From assembly GCF_036785885.1 (NCBI RefSeq), contig NC_092323.1:18174501-18238500 (forward strand): DNA of 64,000 bases, given 5' to 3'. This DNA comes from Coffea arabica. Taxonomy: Eukaryota; Streptophyta; Magnoliopsida; Gentianales; Rubiaceae. The stretch's first letter is position 1. Each line of letters opens with the position of its first letter. Shown here one piece after another: positions 10,791 to 21,802 of this stretch. The notes below the pieces were generated by a model. It was not told where the DNA came from. It saw only the letters and a list, made by a program, of their open reading frames with translations, and did no database searches. The position numbers and the translations under genes were made by a program.

Positions 10791-11627
10791 CAAATTGTTG
10801 GCGGTGATTAGTTGTTATTTTGGTTTATCCGTGATTTGGTATGGGTCGTGTGTGATTTATCTTCCATTATTCGCTGCACCAGTGGTACTGGTGGAGTAAC
10901 TAAACCTCAATTTGGTACCTCTATTTGGTTGGTTGCGTTCTTATTGTCCAATATCTACCCTGTTTTCATTGAAATTGCTAATTTTGAGTTAAGACTTTAA
11001 CTGGCCAACTGGAGCCATTTATTGAGATTTTGGGTAAACTGAAATACTGCACTTGTTTGTTCAATTGGGAGGTTTCTATGCCATTTACATTGCTTATTCC
11101 AGTTGGGTGCATCTGATTGAATTGCTGGGAAATATTCTGACCATTGCTTTCAATTGCTAAGTTTGTTGAGGTTTCTTTTGAGATTCTGGTTGAGTTATTT
11201 CTGAAGTTGCCTGATGAATTGGGAGACATTATTAGCAATTGATCTGCTCTGATATTGCTCTGTTGGTGGCACGTTCTCTTTCTTGTGATTAGATTAACGC
11301 TTGGGGCTATTGCTTTACTACTCTGCTATAGCAACTTCATTGATTTTGGACTACGTTTTCCACCAGTAGTACTGGTTGGAGTATTTTTCCTTGCATGTGT
11401 CAGTTCTATTTGGTTGAATACCTAATTGACTGCTGGGCATGTGTGACTGAGTTGTTCTTGTGCAATTGGAGATATTTGGAGAGATTTTGGGTGGGCAAGT
11501 TGTGTCGCTCTCTATTGATATTTGGGAGACACCAGTGGCTATTAAATTGTTATTGTTTTGAATTTGTTGTTTACATTATTTTTGGGCAATTCTTGTCTCT
11601 TGTTGATTGAAATGACATTTGGAGAAA

Positions 11628-11768
11628 ATGGTGAGGCCCAAGCCCTCATCTTCTGCGCCTCCCCCATCAATGGCCTCTGATGTTAAGTCACACCACTTGC
11701 GGGCTCAGATTTACCACGTAGTTGAGAGAGTGATGAACATCACCCGCCAAGTGGCAAGGATGTCTTAG
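11628..11768 (+). CDS. small unknown ORF in the retroelement
   Basis: A 46-residue frame beginning MVRPKPSSSAPPPSMAS and ending RQVARMS, followed by more codons in the same sense after the stop. Plant Athila-like elements often hold a short ORF of this type between the coding body and the PPT. Function unknown and quite possibly a relic. Confidence 0.25.
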   Translation: MVRPKPSSSAPPPSMASDVKSHHLRAQIYHVVERVMNITRQVARMS

Positions 11769-11911
11769 AACTTGACCGCGTACTTCCACTACATCGGCTT
11801 CCCTCCACCATTCTTGCCTACCCTTACCTACTCGAGAGGGAAGTTTCGTTGTTCTCTTTGCTTTAATTGACAGGTTTCCTCCATTGAGGACAATGTAGGA
11901 TTTAGGTGTGG

Positions 11912-12954
11912 GGGGGAACATATGGGGGTGCTAGCGTTTCTAATTTTTAGATGTTTTTCCTTTATTATTATTAATTTTTTTTTCTTTAGTTTGTTATTTG
12001 GCCATCTTTCGTGCATTTTCTTTCTTTCTTTTTAGTGATTAGCTCACATGTGCATGCCAAAGTTTGATATTGGATTGTTGCATCTATTTCTACTTTTGCC
12101 AAGTTTTAATAATAAGAATGTATCAAGTTAATGTGGTTGAATTCAAGAACATCTCTTTGGTGAATATCGATGATTGTTTTACTTTTATAATTTTTGGTTA
12201 ACTTTTCTAGGCATAGGGAATAATTGTTGGCATTTTCATGTGAATTGATCCGGTTATTAACCTTAGTTCTCCATGTTTGAAAATGAGGCTAGCGGCTGCA
12301 AATTTTCTTTTAATTTTTGTGTTATTTTGAAATTGTGATGTTATTTGGCTGTGAATAAAAGTTAACTGTACTCCGCTAGTCTTTACTACCAAGTAACTGG
12401 GGGTCTTCACCAAAAGTGTCGATTTTCGCGTCAAAAAGTAGTAATTGCTATGAGTACGTGGTCACATGGCGATAGAAGCTGAGTAACCGGGCTCTTTCAT
12501 CTAACAAATGTCAAAGTTCGCGTCAAAAGGCTCCGATGGCTAGCGACTAAGTCTCTTGCGCTATTGAAAAAAGCAAAAAAAAAAAAAAGAGAAGAAAATA
12601 TCAAAAAATAGAAAAATGTGATAAAAAAAAGTGAATGTTGTGTTAGTGTATAATAAAAGTCAGCTTGCCGATTTATGGATTTAATGTTGAGATTTTGGTT
12701 ATTAATTGGACCATTTGTTGATAAATATTGTGTGTCATTCCTTTTTCTTAGATTAGTTAATCTGAAATTAGAGGAGTTTGTGGTTTAGAAGCTAACCGGA
12801 ATGTTGTTTCTTGGACTTGACCATTGATGCTTGATTACTATTTTTCTTGGTATCTTGGCAATTTGTTGGATAGAGCAATAGCCACTATCAAATATTGGTG
12901 TTTGTTTGTTATTCTCATACTTGAGAACAAGCATGGTTTAGGTGTGGGAGGAAT
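11912..12954 (+). repeat. pre-PPT non-coding region, copy 1
   Basis: It starts GGGGGAACATATGGGGGTGC and is repeated at 14423-15281. It ends at a polypurine tract (GGTGTGGGAGGAAT) followed by LTR start TGATAGG at 12955. Near-identical blocks include the CCAAAAGTGTCGATTTTCGC segment at 12410-12429 and 14750-14769. Confidence 0.75.
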
Positions 12955-14416
12955 TGATAGGTTGCAAGTTTATCATTTATTTTATTATTAATTTTTCCTA
13001 TTTCCTGACATAATGTGAATTAATTATTAGATTCTACTCACTTTTCGTAATTTACATTTATTTCAGGGAGCAGAATGAAAATGCCACAACCAATGCCAAT
13101 TTGACAGTCATCGGGAAAGAGTTCAAATAGCAGGCAATCAAGGGCATTTTTGGAACAAGGAGATACAAGTCCTTTTTGATAATTCGCAGAAGACAGCATT
13201 AAAAAGAGGAACGAAGGGCTGAAGTCAGGGGGTCTTCGGCCTCTCCGGAAGGAGAGCCGTCGCACAGGTGACAGGCAATAGCAGAGGCCACTTAGTTAGG
13301 AAGTTAGAAGTGCAGAGGCAGGGCACTTTTCGTCTGTTAGCTTAGGCTAGCCGTTGACTTTTCAATGGTATTCCTTTTCTTACTTTTTGGTTCTCTTCTC
13401 CCGTGGATGAAAAGGAAAAAAAGATTGGAAAAGCTTTTGACTTGTTTTCCCTTTTAGCTTTTGAGTAGTTTTCCCTCCGTATGTTAGAGAGGGCAAAAAC
13501 AATCAATTGCCTCCGGCAGTTTGCTTTCCTTGTTAAACAGAACGAATTGAACTTGCGCACTTTCCCATTGATGGCCGCAGCTTTTGCTTTAATTCCCTAT
13601 AGATTTTGTTCATCAATTATGAACTAAATTTCCTCACTCTCGTCAAGGAACAACGGATGCTTTGGGTCACCTAAAATTGTGAGATCGATTTAATTTAATC
13701 CTTTTCTTTTATTTATTGGTATTCGCATATTCTTTGGTTGCAGTGCTTATGATTATTTAATTAATTGATTGTCTTGGATCCGGATAATTGGTTAATTTGA
13801 TAATCTATTGTCAATTGGGACATTAAATCCGTAATTGTTTAATTGCTCTAAAATAGTGACAACTGGCATGATTGGGTTTGTGTCAAGAAAATACGCGGGC
13901 TAATCTAAAATAATCCTGATAGTGCGTTATTTGGTTAGAATAGGGCTCCTCTAATACGTAAGACAATTGAAAAATTAAATCTTATGGGCATACCTAAGAT
14001 TATTTCTCAATTAGAGCAGTGATTAACGGGCGTACCTTAATCACCGACACAGTAAGAAGGGGTTGACTGCCATCGCTTGTTTGGTAGTTATAACCTATTT
14101 ATTGATAAATAATTGGAATTGCCTTTGCTTCGATGATCAATTAGGTGCACCATTGCTGAAGTTATTTCTTGGCTAGAGCCTTAGTTATCATTCATTTGAT
14201 TTTAGTAATTTGTTATTTAATTTTTAGTAGCTTCTTAGATTTTATTTGAATTTCTTTGATTGTCACCTTCTGCACAAAATACCCCATTTGTTACTGTGAA
14301 TTTGAAAAGAAACAGTTACCCCCAATCCCTGTGGATTCGACCCTACTTACCACTATTTACAAATATTAACTTCAATTGAGCAGATTTTTATTATTGCACA
14401 GGCTGACAACCTGTCA
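12955..14416 (+). repeat. extra, diverged LTR inside the gag-protease element
   Basis: A complete LTR of 1462 bp from TGATAGGTTG to ACAACCTGTCA, preceded by its own PPT and followed by ATTTTTTGGGA, the stub of a primer-binding site. It is clearly related to, but more distant from, the outer two LTRs than they are from each other. It shares the ending GACAACCTGTCA with the 26000-33783 element, so it came from a different subfamily. Confidence 0.75.
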
Positions 14417-14422
14417 ATTTTT

Positions 14423-15281
14423 TGGGAACATATGAGGGTGCTAGCGTTTCTAGTTTTTAGATGTTTTTCCTTTATTATTATTAATTTTTTTCTTTAGTTT
14501 GTTATTTGGCCATCTTTTATGCATTTTCTTTCTTTCTTTCTTTCTTTCTAGGCATAGGGAATGATTGTTGGCATTTTCATGTGAATTGGTCCGGTTATTA
14601 ACCTTAGTTCTCCATGTTTGAAAATGAGGCTAGCGGCTGCTAATTTTCTTTTGATTTTTGTGTTATTTTGAATTTTTGGTGTTATTTGGCTGTGAATAAG
14701 AGTTGACTGTACTCCGCTAGTCTTTACTACCGAATAACCGGGGGTCTTCACCAAAAGTGTCGATTTTCGCGTCAAAAAATAGTAATTGCTATGGGTACGT
14801 GGTCACGTGGCGATAGAAACTGAGTAACCGGGTTCTTTCATCTAACAAATGTCAGAGTTCGCGTCAAAAGGCTCCGATGGCTAGAGACTAAGTCTCTTGT
14901 GCTATTGAAAAATAAAAGAGAAAAAATAATAAATAAATAAATAACGAAAAAAAGAAGTGAAAGTTGTGTTAATGTGTGATAAAAGTCAGCTTGCCGATTT
15001 ATGAATTTAATGTTGAGATTTTGGTTAATAGTTGGACCATTCGCTGATAAATGTTGTGTGCCATTTCTTTTTCTTAGATTAGTTAACCTAGAATTGAAGG
15101 AGTTTGTGGTTTAGAAGCTAACCGGAATGATGTTTCTTGGATCTTGATCACTGATACTTGATATATGTTTTTCTTGATATCTTGGCAATAAGATAGATGG
15201 AGCAATAGCCATTGTCGAATATTGGTGTTTATTTACTGTTCTTATGCTTGAGGACAAGCATGATTTAGGTGTGGGGGGAAT
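14423..15281 (+). repeat. pre-PPT non-coding region, copy 2, with PPT
   Basis: A shortened second copy of 11912-12954, lacking about 185 bases after the TTTCTTTCTTTC run near 14540. The PPT GGTGTGGGGGGAAT lies at 15268-15281, just before the 3' LTR. Confidence 0.75.
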
Positions 15282-16948
15282 TGATAGGCTGTAATTTTCT
15301 CATTTATTTTATTATTAATTTTCCTTATTACCTGACTTGATGTGGATTAATTGCTGGATTCTACTCATTTTTAGTATTTTGTATTTATTTCAGGGAGTAG
15401 AACGAAAATATAATAACAGGTGCCAATTTGATAGAAAAGGAGTCCAAATGATAGAGCTTGTCCCAGGGGCATTTTTGGAAAAGAAGATGTCACGCCCATT
15501 TTGGTAATTTCTGCAAAGGAATGACGGACGAAGGGCTTCTTCTCCCTGGTGTGCCGCCGCAATTAAAAAGAAGAGCAATTAGTATAGGAACAAAAGGGGG
15601 TAGCAGAGAGTTGGACTATGGTTTTTGCTTTCCTTTTTCCTTTAACTTTGACTTTTCTTCCTTAGCTTGTGGTAGTGGGATTCATCTACGGATGTCAGGA
15701 GCAAAATTGGAAAAACCTCGACTTTTCTTCATCTGAACTATTGGCAATTGCTTTTGCTTTTTCGTATATCATCCAAAGTGAAACAGAGGGCTACCTCTTG
15801 TAACTTTGCTATCTTTTTTTTGATTGAAACGAATTCGCTCATTTTTCAATTGATGGCCGCTGCTTCCTTTACAATTTCCTGTGGGTTTTGTTCATCAAAC
15901 ATGAACTAATTTTTCCACTCTAGTCAAGGGACAACGGAGGTTTTGGTTCGCCTAAAATTGTGAGATCGATTTAATTTAATCTTTTCTTTTTATTTATTGG
16001 TATTCGCATATTTCTTGATTGCTATGCTTATGGTTATTTAATTACTTGATTGTCTTGGATCCAGATAATTAATTGATTTGGTAATCTTTTGTCAATTAGG
16101 GCATTAAATCCGTAATTGTTTAATTGTTCTGAAATAGTGACAACTGGCACGATTAGATTCGTGCCAGGGGAATACGCGGGCTAATCTGAAATAACCCTGG
16201 TAGTACGTTATTTGGTTAGAATAGGGCTCCTCTAATACGTAAGACAATTGGGGAATTAAATCTTACGGGGGTACCTAAAATTATTTCCTAATTAGAGCAG
16301 TGATTAACGGGCGTACCTTAATCATCGACACAGAAAGGAGGGGTTGACTGTCATCGCTTGTTTGATAGTTATAACCTATTTATTGATAAATAATTGAAAT
16401 TGCCTTTGCATCGATGATCAATTAGGTGAATCATTGCTGAAGTTATTTCTTGGCTAGATCTTTAATTAATATTACCTTGATTTTAGTGAATTGCCATTTG
16501 GCTTTTAGTTGCCTACTTTATTTTATTTTTAATTATTTTATTGTTTTAATTGATTTAGGCCTTTAATTATTGTTACTCTGAGTTCAGTGAATTGTTGTTT
16601 AATTTCTAGTTAGTTATTTATTTTTTTTATTTTTTTATTTACATTTATTTGATTGTCGTCGTTCCTACAAAATCACCCCCTGTGTTACTTTGAATTTCTT
16701 AAGAGACAAATATACCAAGTCCCTGAGGATACGACCCTACTTGCCCTGTTTACAAATTCATAATTATTTGTGAAAAAAACCATCATATTCGGGTATATCG
16801 GATCAAGCTAACTCTTAGGAAACAGAGTGAATCAAATAACTCATTGCACACCTAGAGTCCCTGTTTCAGTACTTGGAATTGGATTTTGGTCATTTTAACT
16901 GGCAATTAGGTTTAATTTTATTATTGTACAAGTTTCGACACCCTGTCA
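15282..16948 (+). repeat. 3' LTR of the gag-protease element
   Basis: 1667 bp, TGATAGGCTG...CACCCTGTCA, uninterrupted. It shows the empty site (GAAATAGTGACAACTGG) of the solo-LTR insertion found in the 5' LTR. Confidence 0.85.
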
Positions 16949-17066
16949 GTTTTCAAGAACGTAATCACACCAAAAAATTTTAATTTCGATCAATCACAGG
17001 GTAGGTTAGACTCAAGTGATAAAATCAAGAAAACAAAAATCAAAATTTATTTTTGTTTCTTTTAAA

Positions 17067-17771
17067 TGAAAAGGCGGAAAGATCTATCTTGACCAGGTTA
17101 TTGAACAATAATTACCTTGTTAGATCTAAAGAGAACTCGTCTCTAGAAACCTAGTGGATTGGTTATTGGTATGGAACAATAACTATCTTACTAGACCTAA
17201 AGAGAACCCGTCTCTATAAATCTAGTGGATTGGTTATTGGTTTGAAAGAATAAGATGATGTGATCATCTTGCCTTGAACACCACAAGTATCCAAGTTAAA
17301 TATTTGATACTGTTCAAGAAGAAACTTAAGTTCCATCGAGGATCTACATAAAAGGAGACAACTCTCTTTTTACTAATTTATCTTCAATATCATTTATGAA
17401 TAGTTAAATAAAATTGGTTATTTATAGCCTTACAAGACTCAAAACTCTAATTTAAATTGGAAACAATACAAGTTTTCTTATTTGATTTGACACAACTTCC
17501 TAAATAAATTTGGAAGCAATTAACTACTTTCCTAAAACTCTAATTCAATTATAATAGGAAACTAACTGACTCAATTGGCTTAACTATGGTCAGCCTTTAT
17601 TTCCTTTAATAACTCAAGACTAACTAACAAGTATTGTTGGAAACTTATTTAAATAAATAACAAGAAATAAGCATGACAAATTTTCAATGATTCTTGAATC
17701 CGATTGCACAATCAACCATCAATCGAATTTTCTTGAATTTGAAGGGAATCTAAATCTTTATGTTCTCATCA
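17067..17771 (-). repeat. outer element LTR (5' LTR in element orientation)
   Basis: Pairs with 2544-3262 and ends at TGATGAGAACAT (minus) next to TSD GAACA at 17772-17776. Its far end is not well conserved past 17067. It lacks a short block near 17594 (CAACATGACCTTA) that the other copy has. Confidence 0.75.
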
Positions 17772-19103
17772 GAACAATACCACTGTAATGATGATGAGAA
17801 CCACACCTCCAGCAACTGAACTAATAATCGCGGGCAAATGCTTGTTTCCTGATCCACTTCCATCTGGAATTGGACCTGGAAAGTTAACCAACTGCATAAT
17901 CTCTACCCCATTAAGAAAGGCTGTTTGATTCCTAGAATCTTGCCGTGGGCCAATACTTACATTCATAAAACCAGAATCATCTGAATGCACCACAAAATCA
18001 ATGTAAAAAGGAACTGCCGTCATGGCTGCGGTAGTTGAATCTTGTGGATCAATTTTTTGGCTAAAGTTACTATAAATATAGAGATTGAATTTCAATTTCC
18101 CGCTACCAGCCTGACTAATTACGTCACAAAAATGCACCCGGACTAGAAATTTGGCATTTCCATTTACATTGAATCCCCAAGAAACATTAGAATTTGTTTT
18201 CGGGAGAGTGACACCTTGCTGACTAGGAGCGATGTTGAGCTCTTTGGCAGTGTTATAAACAGGGTCAGGAGCATCAAACTTTGTTGCAGATCCAGGCTGG
18301 TAATTAGGCGGTGCACTACGAAATGGAGTGTTAGTGGCTGCATCCCAGAAGACCAAATAATCATCATCAGGTATCCAATTTCTCCCCAAAGTATCAGTGT
18401 CCGGTGTTACAGTCAATCCACCAACGCTAATCCTATGAACTACTTGTAAAGCATTGGGCAACAAACCATTGTAAACTCCTTTGCTTCCAGCAGGAGTTAT
18501 GTAAAAAGGAGAATCCTGAATGAAGTTATCAGGAGCAAGAAATGCTTCTATAGCATTAACAAAGGCAAAAGAAGATGACCCGGAAGGCGTGAAGTAAATT
18601 TGGAAATTCCCCACATCGATACGGATCAAGAACTCTTTAATCACAGGTGATTTACTGGTGCTACTATTTTGGACGCTGAAGTTGGATTGGAGTGAAAACT
18701 TGGAAGTTGACGCGTCGAATCTGACAGTAGCAAGATTATCTGGAGAAGTGAAAGCATAGAAGTGAAAACGTACCACGTAAATGCCATTCTAGACAAGGTC
18801 AAGATCATATGAAGATTTTTGTCTGAAAATTCTTGCAGTTTGATAGAGTGGAGAAGATGCTGAATCCGATGATTGGTCTTCTTTGGCTATGTTGCTGTGG
18901 CTTGTGGACAAGGTGAAAGAATCGGGATTGACGTCGCCGACGAAGTTCCGCCCGTAGACGGTTGTGCTGCCACTTGAGCCACAGTTGATGAAGTAGCGAT
19001 CAGGTACGCTGTAAGCGGAGGTGTTGATTCCGTTGAACAACAAAAGATAGCAGCACAAATTGAAGAGGACATAAACTGTTTTTGGAGGATGAAGGATTTC
19101 CAT
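17772..19103 (-). pseudogene. CrRLK1L receptor kinase, N-terminal half (signal peptide, malectin-like ectodomain, start of TM)
   Basis: Start ATG at 19101-19103 gives a hydrophobic signal peptide (VYVLFNLCCYLLLFNG), then SVPDRYFINCGSS, the classic beginning of the malectin-like domain. Further family hallmarks follow: GRNFVGD, VVRFHFYAF, FLVRVHFCDV, and FLNGVEIMQL just before a Pro/Gly/Ser linker. The frame ends in the hydrophobic segment HLPAIISSVAGGVVLIIITVVLF, cut by the LTR insertion at 17771/17772. A TAG at 18789-18791 interrupts the first malectin repeat after residue 104. It was probably a Gln codon, since the same frame continues with good homology. With the other half the ancestral product would be about 857 aa, normal for CrRLK1L. 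A truncated secreted ectodomain of 104 residues is all that could be made today. Confidence 0.88.
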
Positions 19104-19906
19104 TGAATTTTAGTGGAAATGGATGAGTTTCATCAAGATGGTTTCTTGAGTCAGTACTGTGAAGTCCACGGAATGGGAAGCCTTATAGTCTTTAGCTAAC
19201 TTTTTCTCATGCGGGTACGAAATGGAAGAGGACAACACATCCGCCTGAAGCTGCATTAAATTTTAGGGATAATTTCAGACCTCCCTTCAAATTTGAAAAA
19301 TTATAGAAGCCTCCCCCTAAAAAGTATGTTTTAATAACAAATGGTGACGTCAGCACAAAAAAGTACTGCCCCAATTTGATTTAACAAACAAATTAAATGC
19401 AAAAGAAATCAAATATCAGCATTACTTATTAAGTAAAAAAAATTTTGGCAACTCTTCTTTGCAGCAAAATTTAGGTAATGTTTCAAGGCATTATTTTTAA
19501 TGTTTGGATTTCTTTTTCCTTTTTTTCTAATAAATTATGAAGAAATTGTTTTTAATAAATGCACCCCTACTAATCAGCTATTTATAAAACTAAGTAGAAA
19601 ATCCATTTAAATGACCTAAGAATTGAATACAATGTATTACTAGCCGAGATGGAGTTAAAGCTTTTGGATAAAGAAATATTTCCGAGATGCGATTTTCTTT
19701 TTCCTTTACACCCACTTTTCACTTAAGATTTGTAAAACTGTCAAAACTATTATAGACTTTTTATAACACCAACGAAGATCAGTGTAATTTTTTAAATCTC
19801 AAGTCAAGAAAATTGGCTGAATTGTTAGAAATCTCAAGAGAAGTTTATGAAACTATTTCTAAAAATTTAAGGATCCGGAGCCCTTCCATATTTGAGTTCT
19901 GTCCAA
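19104..19906. other. upstream region of the receptor kinase, with a degenerate Mutator-like repeat
   Basis: No gene. From about 19264 (GGGATAATTTCAGACCTCCC) to about 19865 the ends match the two ends of the foldback element at 23857-24957 (GGGATAATTTC / GAAATTATCCC), though poorly. It is probably an old member of that family. No clean TSD was found. Confidence 0.35.
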
Positions 19907-19915
19907 TTGGATAAA

Positions 19916-20070
19916 GAGTAAATCTTATATACACTGACGGTATATACACCATCACAATTGAATATACGACGACACATATATAAAATTTGAGTTTCAAATC
20001 AAATTCGGATTATGTGTCACGTATCTAACGGTGAAAGTGTATACACTATCAGTGTATAGAAGATTAATCC
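19916..20070. mobile_element. Mutator-like MITE, 155 bp
   Basis: Terminal inverted repeats: GAGTAAATCTTATATACACTG at the left and, on the other strand, GGATTAATCTTCTATACACTG at the right. It is flanked by a perfect 9-base duplication TTGGATAAA at 19907-19915 and 20071-20079. A 9-bp TSD points to the Mutator superfamily. It has no coding capacity. Confidence 0.8.
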
Positions 20071-20079
20071 TTGGATAAA

Positions 20080-20766
20080 CTAACACAATTTTTTTTATAT
20101 AAACTGATATATTATTGATGTAATCGTGAGTTTTACATCAACTTCGTTATAATTCACGTTATATAAAAAAACTTGTAGTATCAATTTATAAATTCTTAAC
20201 AATTCACACAACTAGCTAGACACGATGGGACCCCTATGTCCTATCAAACTTGTGGCGGAAGGTGAGTGAAAGAAACACGACTTTGACTGCGGCAGGCGGG
20301 TTGACTTCTAGTCGTCGGATGAGTACATATTAGAGTGCGGATTCCACTTCCCAGTAGAGATTAATAGTTGACGGAGTCCACCACTCACAAGCATGAATTC
20401 TTATTTTGATTTTTTTAGGGCAGTATTGTTTAAGCAAAAATCAGGAGTATCAGATACAATATCCTTTATTCTGTCTCAAATTAAGAAACCTTTTTTGAGT
20501 GAGAAAAAGGATTGTAGGCTTTAGGATTCTTGTGTGCTAGCTCCCTATGTTGATGCTTTTTTCTGTTGAAAAATTTCAAAAGTGTTTGTTTTTTTTTTCT
20601 TTTTGATGGGTGGAAAAGTCAGGAAATAATTACCGGATTGTATTTTTCTGAATTTTTTGTAGAAAAATTTCACAAGTATGGAAGTATCTTTAGCTAGGTG
20701 CAAGGAGTTCAACTACAAAGATAAAAAGTAAGAAGGGAAAAGAAATTTCAATTGCAAATTAAAAAA
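20080..20766. other. intergenic, no gene seen
   Basis: AT-rich spacer. A weak hairpin lies at about 20097-20190. The last nine bases, ATTAAAAAA at 20758-20766, are the left target-site duplication of the following Pack-MULE. Confidence 0.4.
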
Positions 20767-21218
20767 GGGTAAACAACAAAAAAGCCCCCTGTGGTTAAGC
20801 AATCATATATAAAAGCCCCCTGTGATTTCATATCATACCAGTCGATACCCCGTGATTTGAATTAACGTGAAAAGTGGACGGAAATCGTCAAATATTCGGC
20901 GTGTGTCTTAAACGAACTGCAAAGGCGCGTGCATATGCGAAAAACAGATTTCCACCACAAACTTTCACCTGATATGCCTACTTTGCCCTTCACTCTTTAA
21001 TAATAAGAGACCAGCTTCCAAGTCTTCCGACTCTTCATGTTCGGCCAAAATTGAAGATTGAAGGCAGCATTCGAAGCCTGTGCAAGTAATCAATCAAGCA
21101 GAGCTTACAGGCTAGCAAAGGAATTGCAGGAAACAAAGCCTTAAGGTAAAAATGTAAACTGTATCTGTATATATTCGGTCTGCAAATTCTGAAGGAAAAG
21201 TGCAGAAAGTACCCCAAG

Positions 21219-21335
21219 ATGTCTTCCTCAAGCTCTCGACCAACAAGCGGGGGAAATGGAGGCAGAGGTCTTCGATACCAGTACAAGGTATGTAATTGTC
21301 GAAGGAAGGCAAAGCTAAAGATTGTTGAGAATCAG
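21219..21335 (+). pseudogene. GRF-type zinc-finger gene fragment (first exon)
   Basis: 39 codons from ATG: a Ser/Gly-rich start (MSSSSSRPTSGGNGGRG) then YKVCNCRRKAKLKIVENQ, ending exactly at a GTAATA splice donor. Plant GRF-like zinc-finger proteins start with a Ser/Gly-rich stretch followed by a CxCG..A.L...S/EN motif. Here the residue after the second Cys is Arg where Gly is usual. Without splicing a stop follows three codons later. It lies inside the Pack-MULE, so it is probably a captured first exon. The 5' flank (20990-21218) has no frame and may be its leader. Confidence 0.5.
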
Positions 21336-21567
21336 GTAATAATTTAGTGTGCTTCCAAGTTCACCTAGCAATAATTTAGTTAGTTCGGGAAATGCCTTAC
21401 TTATCAGGAAGGACACGTTTCTTACCAGATGCAGTTTCTTACGGAAATCAAGGAAACAAGGTTTGCTTTCACAAAGATATACATTACCTATGTCCATATC
21501 TTTCAGGTTATTTCCATAGTTTAGGATGGGATATGCTTTACAACCTAAATTGAGGGGCCATATAGTA

Positions 21568-21802
21568 TTGGCAACCAAGACTGATGTAGCAACAGAAGAG
21601 ACTGATTTGCCTGGAGCTGATAAAGATACTGGTGAAGTCTCTGAAAGTCCATTAGATGCTATTGAAACAAACGAAGATTCCTCTGCTAAATCAGATGGAA
21701 GCTCCATTACTGCTCGATCTAAGCGAACAAGACCCGTTAGGAAGAGTGACATGCCTCCTATCAGGACTGAGGATTTGATTCCTGGTGCAACTTATGTAAC
21801 TT
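21568..21802 (+). pseudogene. captured fragment of chloroplast elongation factor Ts (EF-Ts/PETs)
   Basis: An open frame of about 78 codons reads TDVATEETDLPGADKD, SESPLDAIETNEDSS, then RSKRTRPVRKSDMPP and EDLIPGATY. This matches the linker and the beginning of the first S1 domain of the plant plastid EF-Ts polyprotein, where the family reads ..EELIPGA(S/T)FTGKV... Homology stops just after DLIPGATY, and the frame then runs into unrelated sequence to a stop at 21844-21846. Neither a start, a transit peptide nor the EF-Ts domains are present. The frame has stayed open, so a chimeric transcript is conceivable, but there is no direct sign of one. Confidence 0.65.

Larger units (their letters stand above)
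3988..16948 (+). mobile_element. gag-protease-only Ty3/gypsy (Athila-like) LTR element with three LTR copies
   Basis: Plus-strand element flanked by TSD GTTTT (3983-3987 and 16949-16953). LTRs start TGATAGG and end CCCTGT(C/T)A. Order: 5' LTR 3988-6983 (interrupted by a solo LTR), primer-binding site 6985-7005, gag-protease 7039-9483, tandem repeats and a GC-rich block to about 10790, a long non-coding region, an extra diverged LTR at 12955-14416, a second copy of the pre-PPT region, PPT and 3' LTR 15282-16948. No reverse transcriptase or integrase was seen, so it depended on a partner, like the gag-only LTR elements called TR-GAG. The two outer LTRs differ at about 5% of sites in the first ~225 bases by eye, so it is fairly recent. 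It lies inside the outer element at 2498-17771. Confidence 0.85.
2498..17771 (-). mobile_element. outer LTR retroelement, non-autonomous, inserted in the receptor kinase gene
   Basis: Minus-strand element with LTR-like copies at 2498-3262 and about 17067-17771. LTRs start TGATGAGAACAT and the 3' copy ends GTATCA. It is flanked by TSD GAACA. A polypurine tract sits at 3263-3276. Once the nested element (3988-16948) is set aside, its internal region is only about 0.85 kb with no recognisable gag or pol, so it is non-autonomous (TRIM/LARD-like, or deleted). The last 40-50 bases of the 5' LTR and the expected primer-binding site are not recognisable around 17000-17067, suggesting a small deletion there. 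Confidence 0.8.

Noticed and set aside
11160..11240. Possible tRNA or small RNA gene in the long non-coding part of the element
   Set aside because: No cloverleaf and no A/B-box pair that I could support.
18216..18449. Plus-strand ORF across the malectin-like domain
   Set aside because: Antisense shadow of the receptor kinase ectodomain.
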